Assembly (NCBI GenBank): GCA_964246985.1
Contig: CAXTSE010000001.1
Span: 248,001 to 312,000 of the forward strand
Source: CAXTSE01 sp964246985
GTDB taxonomy: Bacteria; Actinomycetota; Actinomycetes; Actinomycetales; Microbacteriaceae
DNA length: 64,000 bases
Direction: 5' to 3'
In this document: positions 61,951 to 64,000 of the stretch, piece by piece
Numbering within the stretch: position 1 is the first letter of the stretch
How the letters are laid out: every line of letters starts with the position of its first letter
The notes under the pieces: model-generated
Database searches by the model: none
The model's input: the letters and a program-made list of their open reading frames with translations, nothing else
What the model was told of the DNA's origin: nothing
Translations under genes and position numbers: made by a program

Positions 61951-62961
61951 TCACTCGCGGTCGGTGCCATCGATCGCGAAGGAATCAATCGCAACTAGCT
62001 CATCAGCCGTCAGGGGCTCGGCATTGGCGGCGCCAACGCTGCTTTCCAGCTGTGCAACGCTCGACGCCCCGACAAGCGCCGACGTGATCTGAGAGTGCCG
62101 CAGCACCCAGGTGAGCGCCAACTGGGCGAGGGTCTGCCCGCGCTCTTTCGCGATCGCATCGAGACCGCGGACCCGACTGAGGTACGCCGCGCTGATGTTC
62201 TTCTCCGACATCGAGCGCCCCTCGGCCGCACGGGAGTCGGAGGGGATGCCGCTGAGGTAGCGGTCGGTGAGCAACCCCTGCGCAAGCGGCGAGAATACGA
62301 TGCTGCCGGCGCCGACCTGCTCGAGCACCGTGAAGAGACCCTGTTCGATGTGTCGGTCGAACATGTTGTACCGGGGCTGGTGAATCAAAAGGGGTATTCC
62401 CTCGGCCGCCAGCGCGGCAGCAGCGGCTTGGGTCTGCTCGGGGTCGTAGTTAGAGACTCCTGCGTAGAGTGCGCGGCCGGACTTAACTGCCGTTGCGAGG
62501 GCACCCATGGTCTCCTCGATTGGCGTCGCGGGATCGGGGCGATGCGAATAGAAGATGTCAACATAGTCCAGGCCCATCCGCGACAGCGACTGGTCAAGGG
62601 AACTGAGCATGTGCTTGCGCGACCCAAAGTCGCCGTACGGGCCCGCCCACATTTCGTAGCCGGCCTTCGTTGAGATTACGAGCTCGTCTCGGTACAGCAG
62701 CAGATCACTGTGCAGGATTGTCCCGAAATTGCGTTCTGCGGCGCCGTTGACCGGGCCGTAGTTATTGGCGAGATCGAAGTGCGTGACGCCCAGATCGAAG
62801 GCACGGCGCAGAATCGCGCGTTGAGTGTCAAGAGTGCGGTCGGACCCGAAATTGTTCCAGAGACCTAGTGAGATTTCTGGAAGCCGCAAGCCGCTACGTC
62901 CCACCCGTGGATAAGGCATCCGGCCGTCGTAACGATCAATGGACGGAAGGTAATCACTCAT
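61951..62961 (-). CDS. Aldo/keto reductase (YghZ/GAP-reductase-like)
   Basis: A 336-residue (beta/alpha)8 NADPH-dependent reductase: VGRSGLRLPEISLGLWNNFG, HFDLANNYGPVNGAAERNFG (catalytic Asp-Tyr), RDELVISTKAGYEMWAGPYG, DYVDIFYSHRPDP and a C-terminal NADPH site (LVGASSVAQLESSV). It is close to L-glyceraldehyde-3-phosphate reductase-type enzymes and potassium-channel beta subunit-like AKRs. The ATG at 62961 matches the family N-terminus; an ATG at 62988 is possible. Confidence 0.88.
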   Translation of the reverse strand: MSDYLPSIDRYDGRMPYPRVGRSGLRLPEISLGLWNNFGSDRTLDTQRAILRRAFDLGVTHFDLANNYGPVNGAAERNFGTILHSDLLLYRDELVISTKAGYEMWAGPYGDFGSRKHMLSSLDQSLSRMGLDYVDIFYSHRPDPATPIEETMGALATAVKSGRALYAGVSNYDPEQTQAAAAALAAEGIPLLIHQPRYNMFDRHIEQGLFTVLEQVGAGSIVFSPLAQGLLTDRYLSGIPSDSRAAEGRSMSEKNISAAYLSRVRGLDAIAKERGQTLAQLALTWVLRHSQITSALVGASSVAQLESSVGAANAEPLTADELVAIDSFAIDGTDRE

Positions 62962-63246
62962 GTGAGGCCGTTCGTTCGGACGTCGCATCTAGGCCAGGTC
63001 GACGATTCGTATGAAGTATATTGAATCTGTTCAAAGCCGCGATTACGCGGGCCATCGGAGAGTCGGCGACGTCGTGCGCCTCAGTTGTCGCCTTGACTGC
63101 AATGCCAGAGATCTTGCTCCGCGACTCGCGTATATGCCCCGATACAAATGGCAATCCGGCCCGCAGATGCCGAGTGCTCTGGATCGGAACCGGTTCGGTC
63201 TTCCGGGCAGCGAGCCCTGTGTGCGACATGCGATTAGAGCATTAGG

Positions 63247-64000
63247 TCACCGGCCGCCTGGGCGGAGCTGGTCGAGCCACCCCTGGAGAGTCCCCGTGGC
63301 TATGCGAGCACCTTCGCCAGGTAGGAGCAAGTTGCCTGCCAATTCCGTACCGGCCCCGCTTTCAATCCATGACGGATCAAGAGTCAACGAGCGTCCGCGG
63401 GCATTAAGGGTGCGTCGGGCGACGTCTACGAGGTCATGGCGTTCTGGACCAGCAATCTCCACCACGCCATCGATGGGATCGGCATGCGCGAACTCGCCTA
63501 AGAAGGTCGCGGCGTCAGAAACAGAAATTGGTTGCATGAGGAGGGGTGGAACCGACGATCGATCGTTTGAAAGACCCCACTCCACGGACATTTCTGCGAA
63601 CTCAAAGAACTGACTAGCGCGCACGATCGTGAAAGGAATGCCGGCGGCTGCCACCGTCTTCTCCTGCGCAACCTTCCCGGCGAAGTGCGCATAGTCGCGA
63701 GTCTTGTCGACCCCAATGATTGAGAGCTGCACATGGTGACGCACACCCGCACGGCGCTCCGCAGCGAGAAGCGTCTCGCTTGCGCGGGTGAAGAAGTTTA
63801 CGACGTCGTCACGTGACTCCGCGGGAGTGTTGAGCACGTCGACCACCGTGTCTACCCCGGTCAGTGCTTGATCGAGGCCCTCACCGCTCTCCACATTGAT
63901 GCCCACTGAGCGAGCGAGAACGACAACATCGTCCCCCGTTGCCTCTAGTTGACGAACCAGTTCGCCGCCGACGAGTCCGGTGCCACCGGCTACAGCAATC
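63247..64000 (-). CDS. NAD(P)-binding NmrA-like protein, truncated by window edge
   Basis: The reading frame runs off the right edge; the 5' end reads IAVAGGTGLVGGELVRQLEA, a Rossmann GxxGxxG motif missing only its first residues. It continues with TVVDVLNTPAESRDDVVNFF, GVRHHVQLSIIGVD and GIPFTIVRASQFFEF, typical of NmrA/YtfG-like NAD(P)H-binding quinone reductases or sensors. At least 250 residues are visible. A partial gene. Confidence 0.85.
   Translation of the reverse strand, partial: IAVAGGTGLVGGELVRQLEATGDDVVVLARSVGINVESGEGLDQALTGVDTVVDVLNTPAESRDDVVNFFTRASETLLAAERRAGVRHHVQLSIIGVDKTRDYAHFAGKVAQEKTVAAAGIPFTIVRASQFFEFAEMSVEWGLSNDRSSVPPLLMQPISVSDAATFLGEFAHADPIDGVVEIAGPERHDLVDVARRTLNARGRSLTLDPSWIESGAGTELAGNLLLPGEGARIATGTLQGWLDQLRPGGR

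Overview
The window looks like a chromosomal segment of a high-GC actinobacterium, most likely of the Microbacteriaceae type. The evidence is GC-rich third positions, many GTG/TTG starts, actinobacterial secreted LamG/RHS proteins, SorC- and LacI-controlled sugar ABC operons, and lipoprotein substrate-binding proteins. This placement is inferred from gene content; no rRNA, tRNA or marker gene was seen. No CRISPR array and no intact insertion sequence or integrase was recognised.

Layout. (1) 1-13 kb: three uncharacterised genes, then a polymorphic-toxin locus on the minus strand: a secreted LamG protein, a 2073-residue RHS protein with a distinct C-terminal tip, a DUF5104-like lipoprotein (candidate immunity protein), and a frameshifted remnant of a second copy of the tip. 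(2) 13.6-23.1 kb: a compact seven-gene minus-strand operon. It encodes an unknown protein, an XRE/ImmA regulator, a MazG-like pyrophosphohydrolase, an ImmA/IrrE-macro-domain fusion, a P-loop kinase fused to an adenylosuccinate-synthetase homologue with PurZ-like Asp-to-Ser substitution, a DarT-like/DUF7002 protein and an Mrr-type nuclease. It is divergent from a two-gene operon encoding a putative winged-helix protein and a PD-(D/E)XK-like protein. This is the best candidate for an undescribed system: nucleotide chemistry resembling the phage 2-aminoadenine (dZ) pathway combined with ADP-ribose chemistry and nucleases. (3) 23.5-32.2 kb: further accessory DNA, with an excisionase-like HTH protein, a DUF3846 protein, a SIR2 effector, a PLD-like protein, an unknown three-gene cassette and a DUF6338 membrane protein, separated by long gene-poor gaps.

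(4) 32.6-40.1 kb: a minus-strand sugar operon (ATPase-permease fusion, permease, binding protein, small kinase, LacI regulator, aldose epimerase) with a near-perfect LacI-type operator in front. (5) 41-46.4 kb: an EamA transporter, a secreted protein, a YcgR/YcgQ-like permease pair and a zinc-type ABC binding protein with a candidate Zur box. (6) 47-59.3 kb: a second sugar regulon: SorC regulator plus ribulose-phosphate-3-epimerase-like gene, divergent from ABC permease, binding protein, ATPase, SIS isomerase and FGGY kinase; then a second SorC regulator divergent from lipoyl E2 and fused TPP E1 genes. The same GCTCAT-type palindromes lie in both divergent promoters. (7) 59.3-64 kb: NAD(P)-binding proteins, a variant inositol-monophosphatase-like protein, a LysR regulator and an aldo/keto reductase; the last gene runs off the window edge.
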